A stretch of 7,486 nt of DNA, taken from Myxococcales bacterium. Its GTDB lineage: Bacteria > Myxococcota > Bradymonadia > REDH01. Where the stretch lies: positions 1-7,486 of the forward strand of contig JAGWVZ010000171.1 of NCBI GenBank assembly GCA_018970625.1. The letters run 5' to 3'. Position numbers and translations under genes: made by a program. Under the pieces are notes generated by a model. The model had not been told where the DNA came from and did not search any database. It was given only the letters and a program-made list of their open reading frames with translations. Positions 6,796 through 7,486 of this stretch are shown piece after piece (position 1 is the first letter of the stretch; each line of letters begins with the position of its first letter).

Positions 6796-7486
6796 CTATG
6801 GGACCGGCACAAAGCAGACGTCGGCGCGAGTGCCTTCAAGCGTACGATAGGTGTACGACCGCACGTTGAAGTCCGTACCCAGGCGAGGGCAGTCCAACGC
6901 GTTGGCTTTGGCAAGGCAGATGTAGCCCGCCGCTCCACGCGGGTCTTCGACACAGCGAGCGTTGGATGGACAGTCACGGTTTTCATCGCATGCTGCGGAA
7001 CAGTATGACAACGTCGTACCGCCGTTCTCGAACCGGACACATTCACCGCCTGCGCAATCTCTGTCCGTGGAACACGTCTCTGCCACACGATTCAACCCCA
7101 GGTCGGCCCAACAGGCGTAGCCCCACGTGACTCGTTCGGAAGACACTTCACGACTGGGCAGTTCCTGACAAACGAAGCCCGCCCGAACCCCGCAGGGCCT
7201 TCCAGGCTGACTGCAGCCCTCCGAGTTGACACACACGGCCTGACTGCCCACCACACCAGCCGCAGAGAAGTCGACACATACCTCGTTGGCTGGGTCACAA
7301 CCCGTCTGCGAACAGTCGGCCGTAGAGCAGTACCCCGTCGCGAGTGTTCCTGTGCAGCCTGCGCTACCGAATGCGCCTACGTACTCGCTACCGCAAATGC
7401 AAAACTCGCCCGCACAACCGGTAGTCGCACCGATGTTCGACGTACAGTTTGCTGCCGTGTCCTGACCGGCGTTCCCGCAGTTGCCG
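6796..7486 (-). CDS. Cys-rich, probably secreted or surface protein (5' end cut off)
   Basis: The frame is open from the window edge (first full codon 7485-7483) to a TAG at 6798-6796, giving 229 visible C-terminal residues; the N-terminus lies outside. GTG 7254 inside the frame is unlikely to be the start because the same Cys-rich composition continues upstream of it. I count 25 cysteines (about 11%), with Gly, Thr, Ser and Asn common and no hydrophobic membrane segment. Two units follow C-x4-D-C-x(4,5)-C-V: CSTDRDCAGGECV (7074-7036) and CDENRDCPSNARCV (6990-6949). Looser versions lie further upstream, such as CSQTGCDPANEVCV. Such disulfide-rich repeats are typical of exported lipoproteins and surface proteins in Myxococcota and Bradymonadota. 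A signal peptide or lipobox would be in the missing part, so export is inferred. No enzymatic domain is recognisable and I assign no function. It ends with a short tail finishing VCFVPVP. Confidence 0.82.
   Translation of the reverse strand, partial: GNCGNAGQDTAANCTSNIGATTGCAGEFCICGSEYVGAFGSAGCTGTLATGYCSTADCSQTGCDPANEVCVDFSAAGVVGSQAVCVNSEGCSQPGRPCGVRAGFVCQELPSREVSSERVTWGYACWADLGLNRVAETCSTDRDCAGGECVRFENGGTTLSYCSAACDENRDCPSNARCVEDPRGAAGYICLAKANALDCPRLGTDFNVRSYTYRTLEGTRADVCFVPVP

Noticed and set aside
6796..7254. Complete 152-residue gene starting at GTG 7254
   Set aside because: The same frame continues open to the window edge with the same Cys-rich repeat character, so the GTG is an internal valine and the gene is truncated by the window.

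Overview
This 7.5 kb window looks like ordinary bacterial chromosome of moderately high GC content, with no mobile element, CRISPR array, rRNA or tRNA that I can see. Six protein-coding genes fill almost all of it. Three lie on the + strand (pgi, a membrane glycosyltransferase, a metallo-beta-lactamase-fold protein). They converge on three on the - strand (a Cys-rich extracellular-type protein cut by the window edge, a short-chain dehydrogenase, pyk). No gap between genes exceeds about 140 bases.

The lineage is inferred, not proven. The Cys-rich protein carries C-x4-D-C-x(4,5)-C-V units of the kind common in Myxococcota and Bradymonadota. The dehydrogenase is of the fatty-acid-degrading HSD10 type. 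Together these suggest a member of the former Deltaproteobacteria with predatory or heterotrophic habits.

Left half (+ strand): glucose-6-phosphate isomerase (2-1405) is followed after 135 bases by a polytopic PMT/ArnT-like glycosyltransferase (1541-3658). A UlaG/UPF0173-like metal-dependent hydrolase (3675-4331) begins 16 bases after it and is probably co-transcribed with the glycosyltransferase. Pgi supplies hexose phosphates and the glycosyltransferase would consume lipid-linked sugars at the membrane, but no dedicated pathway can be read from the window.

Right half (- strand, read right to left): the Cys-rich protein (6796 to beyond 7486), the NAD-dependent HSD10-like dehydrogenase (5969-6733), then pyruvate kinase (4427-5866). 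Pyruvate kinase probably has its own promoter, which overlaps a false N-terminal extension of its reading frame. Its active-site signature (Leu-Gln with Lys in place of the potassium-binding Glu) predicts a potassium-independent enzyme.

I did not find a clearly new multi-gene system. The points most worth a second look are the Cys-rich protein, the four-cysteine C-terminal domain of the glycosyltransferase, its tight linkage to the hydrolase through a small tandem duplication that supplies the ribosome-binding region, and the predicted cation independence of pyruvate kinase.
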